Positions 26,352-34,975 of a stretch of 64,000 nt of DNA are shown in pieces (position 1 is the stretch's first letter; each line of letters begins with the position of its first letter). The position numbers and the translations under genes were made by a program. Source of the stretch: JAKPUX01 sp964436305 (GTDB taxonomy: Bacteria; Zhuqueibacterota; Zhuqueibacteria; Residuimicrobiales; Residuimicrobiaceae). The notes beneath the pieces were generated by a model that was given only the letters and a program-made list of their open reading frames with translations, was not told the DNA's origin and did not search any database. The DNA lies in the NCBI GenBank assembly GCA_964436305.1, contig CAYTCI010000002.1, positions 62,001-126,000 of the forward strand, written 5' to 3'.

Positions 26352-29300
26352 TCAATCGATATCGAAGGCGAGACGAACACCCAGGGTGACCGTCCGCGGA
26401 TTGAGGAACCAGTAGGTGGAGGGATTGGGCATGTCGATATAGGCCCGATCCTCGATGGCCTTGTTGACCCTGGCCTGATCGACCTTGGCCCAGCGGTCCT
26501 TGACCTCCGGGATGGTGGCATTATCGGAATAGTACCAATAGGCCTTCGTCGATTTGTCATAATACCAGGCGCGGTTGGAGGAGGGGATGGAGTTTAGGTC
26601 CACGCCGTTCTCCATCGGCTGCCAGGCGGTGCCGGGCTTGCGATAATCGCCGAATTTGTCATCGCCCGGGATGTTGTTGTAGGCATCGCTCCGGGGCAGA
26701 TGCAGGGACTTGCGGTAGTTCAGATCGCCGCTGTTGTTGAGGCGGCGGGTGTTGAAGAGGTTGTTGATGTCGGCGAAGATCTGCAGATTGACCTTGCGAA
26801 TCTGGATCGCCTTGCTCAAGCGCAGGGTGGCATCGAAGTAATCCAGGTACTGCACGTTGTTCTGGATCTTGTTGTTGGTGTTGTTGTTGAAGCTGGTGGT
26901 GCCGGCGTTGTTGGGATTGTAGGTCGTCCAGCCGCCCTGGTTCCAGCGCAGCAGAATATTGGCGATCAGATCGCCCAGGATGGGATGGTTGAAGAGCCGG
27001 GGACGGCCGAACTGGCGCGGCGTCGAGAAGGTCAGGTTGGCACGGGCGAAGGGCGAGGGCACCGAACGCGTCTGGTAGATATTCACCGTGTTCTCGTCGT
27101 AATCCTGCTGCGCCTTGGGATCCTCAAAGACGTAATTCTGGCCGAAGGCGCCGTTCGAGGTCGCCTGGTAGGTATAATTCAAAAAGCCGTAGAACCAGCG
27201 CCCGGCCGTTTTGCGCAGGGTGAGCTCAACGCCGCGGATATCGGAATAGGCGGTGCTGGTGGTCACGGTATAGGCGGTGCCATAGGCCGGGCGGTAGGAG
27301 GTGGTATTCTGCTGATCACTGATGTCCCGGTAAAAGGCCGCCAACTGGAGCAGGAGCTGGCCGTTGAAGAGATCGTGATCGTAGCCCAGCTCATAGGCGA
27401 TGGTCTTGGCCAGGGTCAGATTGGGATCGCCGAAACGGACCAGGGTGTTGTCGGAGGAGCGGTCGAAGCGGTATTGGGATTCGTAGGTCGGCATCTGTTT
27501 GAAATGGCCATAGTTGAAATAGAGCTTGGAATGGTCGGTGATGGGGTGAGAGATGCCGAGGCGTGGCGAGAGCTGCCACTGCCCCTTTGCCTTGGTCGTG
27601 CCCAGTTCGGTGCTCTCTTTATACTTGTAGGAGTAGAAGAGGGGATTGAAGGGATCGAGGGCCCACCAGTCGGTGCGCGAGTTGCTGTAATCAACGCGCA
27701 GACCGGCATTGACGATGAAGCCCTTGGTCTCGAGTTTATCCTGCAGATAAAAGGCAGCGCGGAGGGGAAAATCGTGCATCTGGATCCGGTTGTCGTACTG
27801 CAGGCCGCCGCTTTGCATGCGGATATAGCCGTAATCGAGGTTGAGATCGTTATAGACGAATTCGACACCCGACTTGACCAGGTTATTAAAGTTGACCTGG
27901 CTGGTCAGATCCGCCTTGAGGGTGGTAGCGCTGACATTGGACTTGTCGCGGGCGAGGGCGTTCTGGTTGCCTTCGTTGATGCCGCTGACGATGCCGTCGA
28001 TGCCGTAAAAAACCCCGTTCGGCGTGGAGGTGGAAAAGTAGCCGGGAATAATCTCGGTGGTTTTGGAGGTGTCGCGCATCTCCGGTGAGTGGGTGTCGTA
28101 TTTGCGATTGAAATACTCCGCGGAGAGCTCATAATAGGTCGATTTGCTGAGCATGTGGGTCAGTTTGGCGGAGAGGGCATTGTGTTTGCGGTTGGCCAGG
28201 CCGTAGGTCCAGTCGCTGTACATGTTGAAGAGGGCGTAGCCGCCGGTGCCGAGGGTGGTGCCGGCCAGTTCATAGGGCCACTGTTTGTAGGTGGACTCGG
28301 ACGCGCGGTTGCCGGCCATGGTCACGATGTTGCCGGAGAGGCCCGAGATGCGCAGCTTCAGGTTCTCGCTGATATCCGAATTGAGGACGATGCGGGCGTC
28401 GTAATCCTTGTAGTCCGGCCGCGCGCTCGGCCACAGCAGCAGGCTCTTCATGCCGCGGTAGGAAGCGAAAAAGCGCAGGTTGCCCAGCATTTTGGAGACC
28501 AGCGGCACCGGTCCGCCAAATCCGCCATCGACTTCGTAATCGGGCTGATCGTTGATCTGGCGCTTGCGGGTGTAGTATTCAAAAACCCGCCGGGCGGCGA
28601 TCGGCGAGAGGTCATTGTTGGGGTTGTTGTCGGTGCAGAGCTGTTGCGAGACGGCGTTCCAGCCCTCGAATTCAAGGTACTTGGACTGGGTATAGGTGTC
28701 CCAGGCGCCGCTGGTGGTCCCGGTCCAGCAGACCGCGTCATCGTAGAAGGGGCGCAGCCAGTACGAATCCGGCGAATTGACATCGGGCATATCCGAGCCG
28801 TGGAAGTACTTGCGCGCCGGCGGGGTCAGGCGCAGATTGAGGCTGCCCGAGTAGCCCCTGGCCTTGCCTTCGTTGGTGACCACGTTGACGATACCGGACT
28901 GGACCTGGCCGTATTCGGCATTGAAGCCGCCGCGCTCGACCGAGATCTCGCGCACCGTACTCAGCGCCACCTTGGTCAGGGCCTGGTTGTTGCGGGGATC
29001 GCGCATGGTGACGCCGTCGACCATGAAGAGGGCCTCATCGAGGCCGACACCACGGATGTTGGTGCCGTCGATGCCCGCCTGCATCCCCATGACGTCGGTC
29101 ACATTGGCAACCGGCAGGCTTTTAAGCTCGGCGCCGGAGACCGCCACCACGCTGGTGGCGACATCCGGCTTGATCAGCGGCCGCTCGGCGACCACCACCA
29201 CATCCCCGATCTCGATCGCCTCCTGGACCATGGCGACGTCGACGCGGGCGGTCTGGTCGATGTAGACGCGGACATCATTGACGATGGTCTTCTGATGCCC

Positions 29301-29546
29301 GAGAAAAGTGACCTGGAGCGAATAGGTCCCGGGTGGGACCTCGAGAATGGTATAACGACCGCTGAGATCGGTCACCGCACCCAGGCGTGTACCGGCGACG
29401 ATGATGTTGGCCCCGGGCAGGGCCTCCCCCGTCGATTTTTCGGTGATGGCTCCGGCGATCTTGCCGGTCGTTCCCGCGAGGAGCGTACCCGCCAGAACGA
29501 GCGAGAGGAGCACGAGCCATCCCAGCAGGGTTTTCGTCTGCTTCAT
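26352..29546 (-). CDS. TonB-dependent receptor with carboxypeptidase-regulatory-like N-terminal domain
   Basis: 1064 residues, ribosome site GGAGG, signal peptide (LLGWLVLLSLVLAGTLLAG). Residues ~27-110 form a CarboxypepD_reg-like domain (GKIAGAITEKSTGEALPGANIIVAGTRLGAVTDLSGRYTILEVPPGTYSLQVTFLGHQ). The plug follows (~120-240: VVAVSGAELKSLPVANVTDVMGMQAGIDGTNIRGVGLDEALFMVDGV), then a 22-strand-type barrel ending TLGVRLAFDID. SusC-like receptors share this architecture, but no SusD gene is present. As first gene of the operon it probably imports oligosaccharides released by the neighbouring glycosidases; the ligand is inferred from context only. Confidence 0.9.
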   Translation of the reverse strand: MKQTKTLLGWLVLLSLVLAGTLLAGTTGKIAGAITEKSTGEALPGANIIVAGTRLGAVTDLSGRYTILEVPPGTYSLQVTFLGHQKTIVNDVRVYIDQTARVDVAMVQEAIEIGDVVVVAERPLIKPDVATSVVAVSGAELKSLPVANVTDVMGMQAGIDGTNIRGVGLDEALFMVDGVTMRDPRNNQALTKVALSTVREISVERGGFNAEYGQVQSGIVNVVTNEGKARGYSGSLNLRLTPPARKYFHGSDMPDVNSPDSYWLRPFYDDAVCWTGTTSGAWDTYTQSKYLEFEGWNAVSQQLCTDNNPNNDLSPIAARRVFEYYTRKRQINDQPDYEVDGGFGGPVPLVSKMLGNLRFFASYRGMKSLLLWPSARPDYKDYDARIVLNSDISENLKLRISGLSGNIVTMAGNRASESTYKQWPYELAGTTLGTGGYALFNMYSDWTYGLANRKHNALSAKLTHMLSKSTYYELSAEYFNRKYDTHSPEMRDTSKTTEIIPGYFSTSTPNGVFYGIDGIVSGINEGNQNALARDKSNVSATTLKADLTSQVNFNNLVKSGVEFVYNDLNLDYGYIRMQSGGLQYDNRIQMHDFPLRAAFYLQDKLETKGFIVNAGLRVDYSNSRTDWWALDPFNPLFYSYKYKESTELGTTKAKGQWQLSPRLGISHPITDHSKLYFNYGHFKQMPTYESQYRFDRSSDNTLVRFGDPNLTLAKTIAYELGYDHDLFNGQLLLQLAAFYRDISDQQNTTSYRPAYGTAYTVTTSTAYSDIRGVELTLRKTAGRWFYGFLNYTYQATSNGAFGQNYVFEDPKAQQDYDENTVNIYQTRSVPSPFARANLTFSTPRQFGRPRLFNHPILGDLIANILLRWNQGGWTTYNPNNAGTTSFNNNTNNKIQNNVQYLDYFDATLRLSKAIQIRKVNLQIFADINNLFNTRRLNNSGDLNYRKSLHLPRSDAYNNIPGDDKFGDYRKPGTAWQPMENGVDLNSIPSSNRAWYYDKSTKAYWYYSDNATIPEVKDRWAKVDQARVNKAIEDRAYIDMPNPSTYWFLNPRTVTLGVRLAFDID

Positions 29547-29578
29547 CTTCCTTACCTCCAGGAATTGATAAATAGGAA

Positions 29579-29607
29579 TTGAATCGGATTGTTTATTGCT
29601 TTATATT
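29579..29607 (+). promoter_or_regulatory. promoter of the SGNH hydrolase gene
   Basis: TTGAAT (29579-29584), 17-bp spacer, TATATT (29602-29607). Transcription would begin near 29614, ruling out the TTG at 29579 as translation start and favouring GTG 29648. Confidence 0.7.
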
Positions 29608-29647
29608 CTTCCGTCCTCTTGGTTCTGCTTCCCCAATGGAGAGCGTA

Positions 29648-31678
29648 GTGAAAAAGCAAGATCGTGTAGCAGTGCTCCAGGCGATGACTCCCCGGCGAAC
29701 GCGGCTCTTCACCCTGCTCGCCGTGCTCGTACCTCTGGTGCTTCTCGTCCTGCTGGAGCTTGTGTTGCGCTGGATCGATTACGGCCCCCACCTCGCCCTG
29801 TTTGCACAGGAGCGTTTTCAGGGCCGTTCCTGGTACACCCTCAATCCCGGTTGCAAGAGCCGCTATTTCGGCAGCAATACCGGATTCACGCCGGATCCCT
29901 CGCCGGAGTACCTCGCCGCGGTCAAGCCGGCAGGAACCTTCCGGATCTTCTGTCTCGGCGGATCGACCACGGTCGGCTATCCCTACTGGTACAACGGCGC
30001 CTTTGCCTGCTTTTTGCGGGAGCGGCTGCAAGCGCTTTGCCCAGGCCGGCCGCTCGAGGTCATCAATCTCGGCATGACGGCGACCAACAGCTATACCGTG
30101 CTTGACATCGGCCGGGAGCTGTTCCGCTATCAGCCGGATCTGCTGATCGTCTATGATGGCCACAATGAATTCTACGGGGCGCTCGGGGTCGCTTCGAACG
30201 CGCGCCTGGCGCCCCTCCGCAGCCTCAATCTGCTCTACCTCCGGCTGGTTCATCTGCGCACCTTCCAGCTGGTCCGCGAGGGAATCGTCAAGGTGCGCGG
30301 CCTCTTCGGCGGACCATCGGCGGTGCCGGCCGGCCGGGCGACGCTGATGGAACAGGTTGCGAGCGGACACACCGTGCCAGAGAACAGCCGCCTCTACCAT
30401 CAGGCTAGCGAGATATTTGAAAAGAACCTGCTCGATCTGGCACAGCTGTGCCGGCAGCATCACCTCCCGCTGCTGCTTTCCACCCAGGCCGCCAACCTGC
30501 GCCAGCAGGCGCCTTTCGTGTCGCAGCATCCGGCAGGACTGGATCCAGGCCTCCTCGAGCGTTTTCAGCGGCTCTTGCAGGAGGGCCGGGCGCTACAGGA
30601 GCGAGGCCAGGTGGAGGCTGCGCAGGGTCCCTTGCAGGAGGCGCTGCGGCTGGATTCCACCTATGCCGAGGCGCATTACCGGTTGGCGCAATGTTGCGAT
30701 CTCCTTGGCCGCAAAGAGCAGGCCCTGCATGAATACCGGCTGGCGCGGGATTTCGATCTGCTGCGCTTCCGCACAGACAGCCGCTTCAACGATCTGATCC
30801 GCTCGATGGCGCACCAGCCGGGCTGCCAGGTGGCGGATATCGAGCGGTGTTTCATGGCGGCCTCGCCCGATTCGCTGGTTGGCCTGAACCTCATCAGCGA
30901 CCATTTGCATCCCACCGCCCGGGGGCAGTTCCTCATGGCCGCGGAGTATGCCCGCATTCTGCAAGGGCTGGGACTGCCGGCGCCGGCATCGGCCTGGGGG
31001 CGCGGCGGCGCCGCGGCAGAGAGCCTGCTCTGGCGGAACCGGCCGCTCACTCCGGTGGATGACGCCATGGCCGAGCGCAAGATCGCGCTCCTCACCAGCC
31101 GCTGGCCCTTCCAGAGCCGGGCACTGCCCGTTCCGCCGGTCCCGGCCGGCGACACTCTGCGCATGCTCGCCGACCAGGCCGTTCATAACCAGATCGGCTG
31201 GGTCACCGTGCATGAACGCACCGCGGCATATTACCTGCAGCGGGGCGAACGCGGCCTGGCGGCGAAAGAGTACGAGACCATCATCAACCAGCTGCCGCAC
31301 CAGGTCATGGCCTATCTCCATCTTGCAAAAATCCATTATGACGACCAGGATTTTTCCAGGGCGGAGACCCTGCTGCTGGCTTCGCTGCAGGTCGAGCGTA
31401 CCCGGGTGGCGACACGGGTTCTCGGCGATATCTGTCTCAAGGAGCGCCGGCTCGCCGAGGCCATTGGCTATTACGAGTCCCTCGAGCGCTTCCCCGAAGA
31501 TCCGGCCACGGCGCCGGATACCGCCTACATGCTCGCGCTGGCTTATTTCGCTTCAGGCAAGACCGATCTGGCTGCCGGTCTGCTCGAGAGCACCCTGCGC
31601 CGTTTCCCGGGCTATCCGCCAGCCCGGGCACTGCTCGCGCGGGTGAAATCGGTGGCGGGGGGGTCGCAACAACACTAG
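29648..31678 (+). CDS. membrane-anchored SGNH/GDSL-type hydrolase with internal TPRs
   Basis: 676 residues from GTG 29648, preceded by GGAG at 6-base spacing; ATG 29636 is an alternative without a ribosome site. One N-terminal membrane helix (LFTLLAVLVPLVLLVLLELVLRWI) anchors it. SGNH blocks are visible: FCLGGSTTVGYP (nucleophile Ser), INLGMTATNSYTV, VYDGHNEFYG (Asn block), and DHLHPTARGQF (Asp-His). A TPR-rich helical stretch (GQVEAAQGPLQEALRLDSTYAEAHYRLAQCCDLLGRKEQALHEYR) lies between the Asn and Asp-His blocks, and more TPRs follow the hydrolase domain. It is likely an extracytoplasmic esterase or acetyl-transfer enzyme acting on surface glycans; substrate unknown. Confidence 0.8.
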   Translation: MKKQDRVAVLQAMTPRRTRLFTLLAVLVPLVLLVLLELVLRWIDYGPHLALFAQERFQGRSWYTLNPGCKSRYFGSNTGFTPDPSPEYLAAVKPAGTFRIFCLGGSTTVGYPYWYNGAFACFLRERLQALCPGRPLEVINLGMTATNSYTVLDIGRELFRYQPDLLIVYDGHNEFYGALGVASNARLAPLRSLNLLYLRLVHLRTFQLVREGIVKVRGLFGGPSAVPAGRATLMEQVASGHTVPENSRLYHQASEIFEKNLLDLAQLCRQHHLPLLLSTQAANLRQQAPFVSQHPAGLDPGLLERFQRLLQEGRALQERGQVEAAQGPLQEALRLDSTYAEAHYRLAQCCDLLGRKEQALHEYRLARDFDLLRFRTDSRFNDLIRSMAHQPGCQVADIERCFMAASPDSLVGLNLISDHLHPTARGQFLMAAEYARILQGLGLPAPASAWGRGGAAAESLLWRNRPLTPVDDAMAERKIALLTSRWPFQSRALPVPPVPAGDTLRMLADQAVHNQIGWVTVHERTAAYYLQRGERGLAAKEYETIINQLPHQVMAYLHLAKIHYDDQDFSRAETLLLASLQVERTRVATRVLGDICLKERRLAEAIGYYESLERFPEDPATAPDTAYMLALAYFASGKTDLAAGLLESTLRRFPGYPPARALLARVKSVAGGSQQH

Positions 31679-31744
31679 ATCTCTCAAAGAACAGCGTGAA
31701 ATCACAGCGGCGCGGTCAGGCAAAGCCCTCGCGCTATTTAACTG

Positions 31745-31787
31745 AAAGACCAGCCGGCAGTGCTGAACCGCCGGCTGGTCTTTTTTT
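31745..31787 (+). terminator. intrinsic terminator after the SGNH gene
   Basis: A 14-bp perfect stem (31745-31758 with 31770-31783), an 11-nt loop and a seven-T run. The opposite strand lacks a good T-run, so it mainly serves the plus-strand gene but may also help end the convergent gene at 31796. Confidence 0.88.
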
Positions 31788-31795
31788 GAACCTGC

Positions 31796-33625
31796 TTATT
31801 TGACCAGGACCATCTTGTTGCTGAGGAGCTGATCCGCGGTCTTGAGACGGTAGATGTAGATACCGCTGGGCAGTTCCTTCGGAGCGAAGCGGGCGATGTG
31901 CTCGCCGGCGTTCTGGACCTGGTCCACGAGAACGGCCACTTCACGGCCGGTCATATCATAAACCGCCAGCTTGACCCTGCCGCTGGTCCGGAGCGTGTAG
32001 TTGATCGAGGTGCTTGGATTGAAGGGATTGGGATAATTCTGCGAGAGAGTGAACGACTCCGGCGAGACGACCGGACGGGATTCCACCGCGGTAGCGAGCA
32101 GCGGGGTCGAGACATCGCCCCAGGTAGTGCCCATGCGCAGTTCGTCGAAGCTGGCCTGGAGGCCGTCACCGACGGTGCCGCCGAATTCGATGCGGACCGT
32201 GTTGAAGCCGTTCTCCATGCTGGTGCTGGAAACCGCATCGGCGGCCGCAACCGCAGGCTGTCCGGCGGAGGGATCCGGATTGATCCACATGTAGGTGGTG
32301 TCATAGTCGGCATTGCCGACGCCCTTCATGACCGTCTTGCCGACGACCCAGACCGGGCCGGCATCCCAGGAGACATTGGAGACCTCGGGGCCGGCGCTGC
32401 CATGCCAGCCGCTGCCGACGGTATACTTGTCCATGCCGTGGCCCTTGCCGAACATGCCCAGTTCGCCGCTGTCGCCGTCAAAGTATTTGATGCCCAGCCA
32501 GGTCGCATTATCGGTGGCGTTCTTGACATCCATAATAAAGCTGATCCAGTAATCCTGACCAGCGACGCACGGCCAGGTCTTGTCGAGACGGCGGCCCCAG
32601 CGCTGTTCGGTGGCGGTTGCCGCCGGAACGGCCTCGAGATGGTTGCCAACATTGGCGATGCTGTAGTTGAGATCGTCATAGGGCAGACCGGTATCGGACA
32701 CGATCGCAGCACCCGCCTGGGAGGCGACGATGGTGTACCAGGCATCCTGCCAGCCATTGCCGGCGGCGCCCATGCCGGCGTCTATGGAGGTGCCGGCGGG
32801 GTACTCAAAGGATTCGCGGACCAGATAGATATCGGAAGAGACTGCGGCAAAGGAGGTGCCCATGCGCAGTTCGTCGAAACTGGCCTGCAGGCCGTCACCG
32901 ACGGTGCCGCCGAACTCGATGCGGACCGTGTTGAAGCCGTTCTCCATACTGGTGCTGGAAACCGCATCGGCGGTGGTGGTGCTGGGCTCGCCCGCAGTCG
33001 GATCCGGATTGATCCACATGTAGGTGGTGTCATAGTCGGCATTGCCGACGCCTTTCATGACGGTTTTGCCCACCAGCCAGACCGGGCCGGCATCCCAGGA
33101 GACCGTGGAGACCTCGGGGCCGGCGCTGCCATGCCAGCCGCTGCCGACGGTATATTTGTCCAGGCCGTGGCCCTTGCCGAACATGCCCAGTTCGCCGGTG
33201 TCGCCGTCAAAATATTTGACGCCGATCCAGGTGGCGTTGTCGGTGGCGTTCTTGACATCCATAATGATGCTGATCCAGTAGACATTGCCAGCTTCGCACG
33301 GCCAGGTCTTGTCGAGGCGGCGGCCCCAGCGTTGCTCGGTGGCAGTGACCAGTGGCACACTCTCGAGGTGATTACCAGCGTGAGGGACGCTGTAGTTGAG
33401 GTCATCGTAGGGCAGGCCGGCATCGGAGGCGATGGCCGCATTGGGGGCCGCAGCGACGATCTTGTACCACCCGCCCTGAAAGCCGTTGGCGGCTGCGCCC
33501 ATGAGGGTGTCGATGGAGGCGCCGATGGGATAATCGAAGGATTCTCTGGCAGAATACTCCTGAGCGAAGGCCCAGGAGGCTGTCAGAACGAGGGCCAGAA
33601 TAGTAACAACTGCTCGGATGCGCAT
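31796..33625 (-). CDS. secreted protein with two 243-residue repeats and type IX sorting domain
   Basis: 609 residues, ribosome site AAGGAGAG, signal peptide (VVTILALVLTASWAFAQ). Residues 27-257 and 270-500 are nearly identical copies with an exact 243-residue period (RESFDYPIGAS / RESFEYPAGTS; DELRMGTSFA / DELRMGTTWG). Each copy reads like a concanavalin/LamG-type jelly roll (WISIIMDVKNATDNATWIGVKYFDGDTGELGMFGKG, MENGFNTVRIEFGG). Residues ~522-609 form the FlgD-like sorting domain with LSQNYPNPFNPSTSINYTL. It is probably an exported or surface-attached adhesin or carbohydrate-binding protein; no catalytic motif is evident. Confidence 0.8.
   Translation of the reverse strand: MRIRAVVTILALVLTASWAFAQEYSARESFDYPIGASIDTLMGAAANGFQGGWYKIVAAAPNAAIASDAGLPYDDLNYSVPHAGNHLESVPLVTATEQRWGRRLDKTWPCEAGNVYWISIIMDVKNATDNATWIGVKYFDGDTGELGMFGKGHGLDKYTVGSGWHGSAGPEVSTVSWDAGPVWLVGKTVMKGVGNADYDTTYMWINPDPTAGEPSTTTADAVSSTSMENGFNTVRIEFGGTVGDGLQASFDELRMGTSFAAVSSDIYLVRESFEYPAGTSIDAGMGAAGNGWQDAWYTIVASQAGAAIVSDTGLPYDDLNYSIANVGNHLEAVPAATATEQRWGRRLDKTWPCVAGQDYWISFIMDVKNATDNATWLGIKYFDGDSGELGMFGKGHGMDKYTVGSGWHGSAGPEVSNVSWDAGPVWVVGKTVMKGVGNADYDTTYMWINPDPSAGQPAVAAADAVSSTSMENGFNTVRIEFGGTVGDGLQASFDELRMGTTWGDVSTPLLATAVESRPVVSPESFTLSQNYPNPFNPSTSINYTLRTSGRVKLAVYDMTGREVAVLVDQVQNAGEHIARFAPKELPSGIYIYRLKTADQLLSNKMVLVK
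32126..32818 (-). repeat. in-gene tandem repeat, copy 2 (C-terminal)
   Basis: Encodes residues 270-500 of the 609-residue secreted protein. It matches copy 1 at an exact 729-base offset, with long identical stretches at DNA level, so the duplication is recent or kept uniform by gene conversion. Confidence 0.9.
32855..33547 (-). repeat. in-gene tandem repeat, copy 1 (N-terminal)
   Basis: Encodes residues 27-257 of the same protein, the partner of the repeat at 32126-32818. Confidence 0.9.
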
Positions 33626-33968
33626 TTTTTACTCTCCTTGTTAGACATGACAGGCGGGATTGTTAACGTACACACGTCGAAAACCAGTGTTAGACCTCCC
33701 CGGGTTCGCTGATTTTCATTGGTACACAGACGCGCTCCTGAAGCTGGGCAATCACCTCCTTCTTTCCTTGCGGATTGGCTTTTCCATCAGTCCCATGCCG
33801 ATAGCGATCGATGGTTCTTCTTCTGCCTGAACGACTCCGGCGGCATCACTGGAGGCCTTGTTGGCGGGACCTGTTTTATAAAACGCTTTAGTATACAAAC
33901 TCAAAATGTTCCATACAAGAAAAATCTTGCCCGGCTGCCGCACAGGGGATTCTATCTGAGCCTGCCGC
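33626..33968. other. 343-base intergenic stretch
   Basis: Between the starts and stops of two minus-strand genes. It holds the ribosome site of the 609-residue protein next to 33626, and presumably its promoter, though I see no convincing -35/-10 pair. Short open frames on both strands (for example 33719-34009 and 33752-34054) show no family features. No hairpin with a T-run is evident. Confidence 0.5.
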
Positions 33969-34841
33969 TCAGGGCTCGAATTGTCCGGTCTCGACCCATT
34001 CATTCTTGAGAATCGACCACCAGTCAATCGCCAACCCCTTGAGCAGATAATCATAGGGCAGCCAGCCGTAACCCTCCAGGCCCCATTTGGGACCCCAGGA
34101 ATTGCGGATCAGGAAAGCCCCCTGGGATTTGGGACCTGCGGGATTGGCATTGACGATCTCGATCTTGTCATCATAGCCCACCGCCATGATGGCGTGGCCA
34201 CCGAGGATCTTTTCACCCTCGGTCGGATAGGGGATCAGGCCGTTCTCGCTCGCCTGGGTGATGGAGCTGAAGACGGTAAAGCCGAACATCGCAGGCAGCC
34301 CGGCCGCCAGATTGGTCTTGACCGCCGCGAGGGCTTCCTCCTTGCTCGTGCCGGCAGCGTCCAGGCGATAATAGCTGATCGCCTGATAATTCTGCGCGAA
34401 GGCGTAGCAAAAGGCGGGCGGTTCCTTGTCGAACTCTTTCTCCTTGTAGGGCCAATAGAGCTCCGGCGGCACGCCAAAGAGCACCAGGGCGCCCATGGTG
34501 GTCCGGATGAAGGCGCCGGTGTCGCCCTTTTGCCGCATCAGGTTACGGGTGACCTTGTAGAGAAAGAGCCGCGAGACATCGGTGTAGCGCTCCATCGTCC
34601 GGCGGGCGAAATACTCCACCAGGCTGGCACCGGCCTGGGCGGTGCAGGAGCCGAGATCACCCTGGTCCTCGATCGCGGAGCACCATGCCCGGAGGTCGAC
34701 GGCCGCGGGCAGCGCTTTCTTGCGCTTGCCGGTCAGGCCGATTTTTAGCAGCATGGGATGGATGAGGGCGTGGTCGGGGGTATAGTCGCGGAAATCCGGA
34801 TAGTCGGGCAGCCAGCCCATGGAATACTTGATAGCAGCCAT
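33969..34841 (-). CDS. C1 (papain-type) cysteine peptidase without signal peptide
   Basis: 290 residues, start ATG 34841 behind AAAGGAGG. The catalytic set is complete: oxyanion Gln60 and Cys66 in QGDLGSCTAQA, His216 in GGHAIMAVGYDD, Asn247 in IRNSWGPKWG. The N-terminus (MAAIKYSMGWLPDYPDFRDYTPDH) resembles the short propeptide-like lead of prokaryotic C1A enzymes and has no signal peptide or membrane segment, so the protein is cytoplasmic or exported by an unusual route. It is monocistronic, with its own strong promoter at 34935-34907. Natural substrate unknown. Confidence 0.88.
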   Translation of the reverse strand: MAAIKYSMGWLPDYPDFRDYTPDHALIHPMLLKIGLTGKRKKALPAAVDLRAWCSAIEDQGDLGSCTAQAGASLVEYFARRTMERYTDVSRLFLYKVTRNLMRQKGDTGAFIRTTMGALVLFGVPPELYWPYKEKEFDKEPPAFCYAFAQNYQAISYYRLDAAGTSKEEALAAVKTNLAAGLPAMFGFTVFSSITQASENGLIPYPTEGEKILGGHAIMAVGYDDKIEIVNANPAGPKSQGAFLIRNSWGPKWGLEGYGWLPYDYLLKGLAIDWWSILKNEWVETGQFEP

Positions 34842-34885
34842 GAAAAGGCCTCCTTTCAGAGCAGGTCGAAGCGGTATGGCAGGAT

Positions 34886-34900
34886 GGGGGGCAAACCCCC
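34886..34900 (-). other. 5' UTR hairpin of the C1 peptidase
   Basis: GGGGG-CAAA/TTTG-CCCCC stem-loop between promoter and start codon. It may stabilise the mRNA or limit ribosome access; there is no further support. Confidence 0.4.
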
Positions 34901-34906
34901 TCTTTC

Positions 34907-34935
34907 AATATACACCTTGCAAACCAAGCAGTCAA
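34907..34935 (-). promoter_or_regulatory. strong promoter of the C1 peptidase gene
   Basis: Minus-strand TTGACT (34935-34930), 17-bp spacer, TATATT (34912-34907): one of the best consensus matches in the window. Confidence 0.8.
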
Positions 34936-34975
34936 TCGATTCCTGCAAAAAATCACAGCTGTTCCCATCCGGCCG

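Noticed and set aside
32126..33547. CRISPR-like or mobile-element explanation for the repeats
   Set aside because: The repeats are long, in-frame and protein-coding, with no spacers, inverted ends or transposase.
31898..33712. 604-codon plus-strand frame with internal repeats
   Set aside because: The repeats only mirror the duplicated domains of the real minus-strand secreted protein.
33719..34009. 96-codon plus-strand frame in the intergenic gap
   Set aside because: No ribosome site or signal; composition is unlike neighbouring genes; overlaps the C1 peptidase end.
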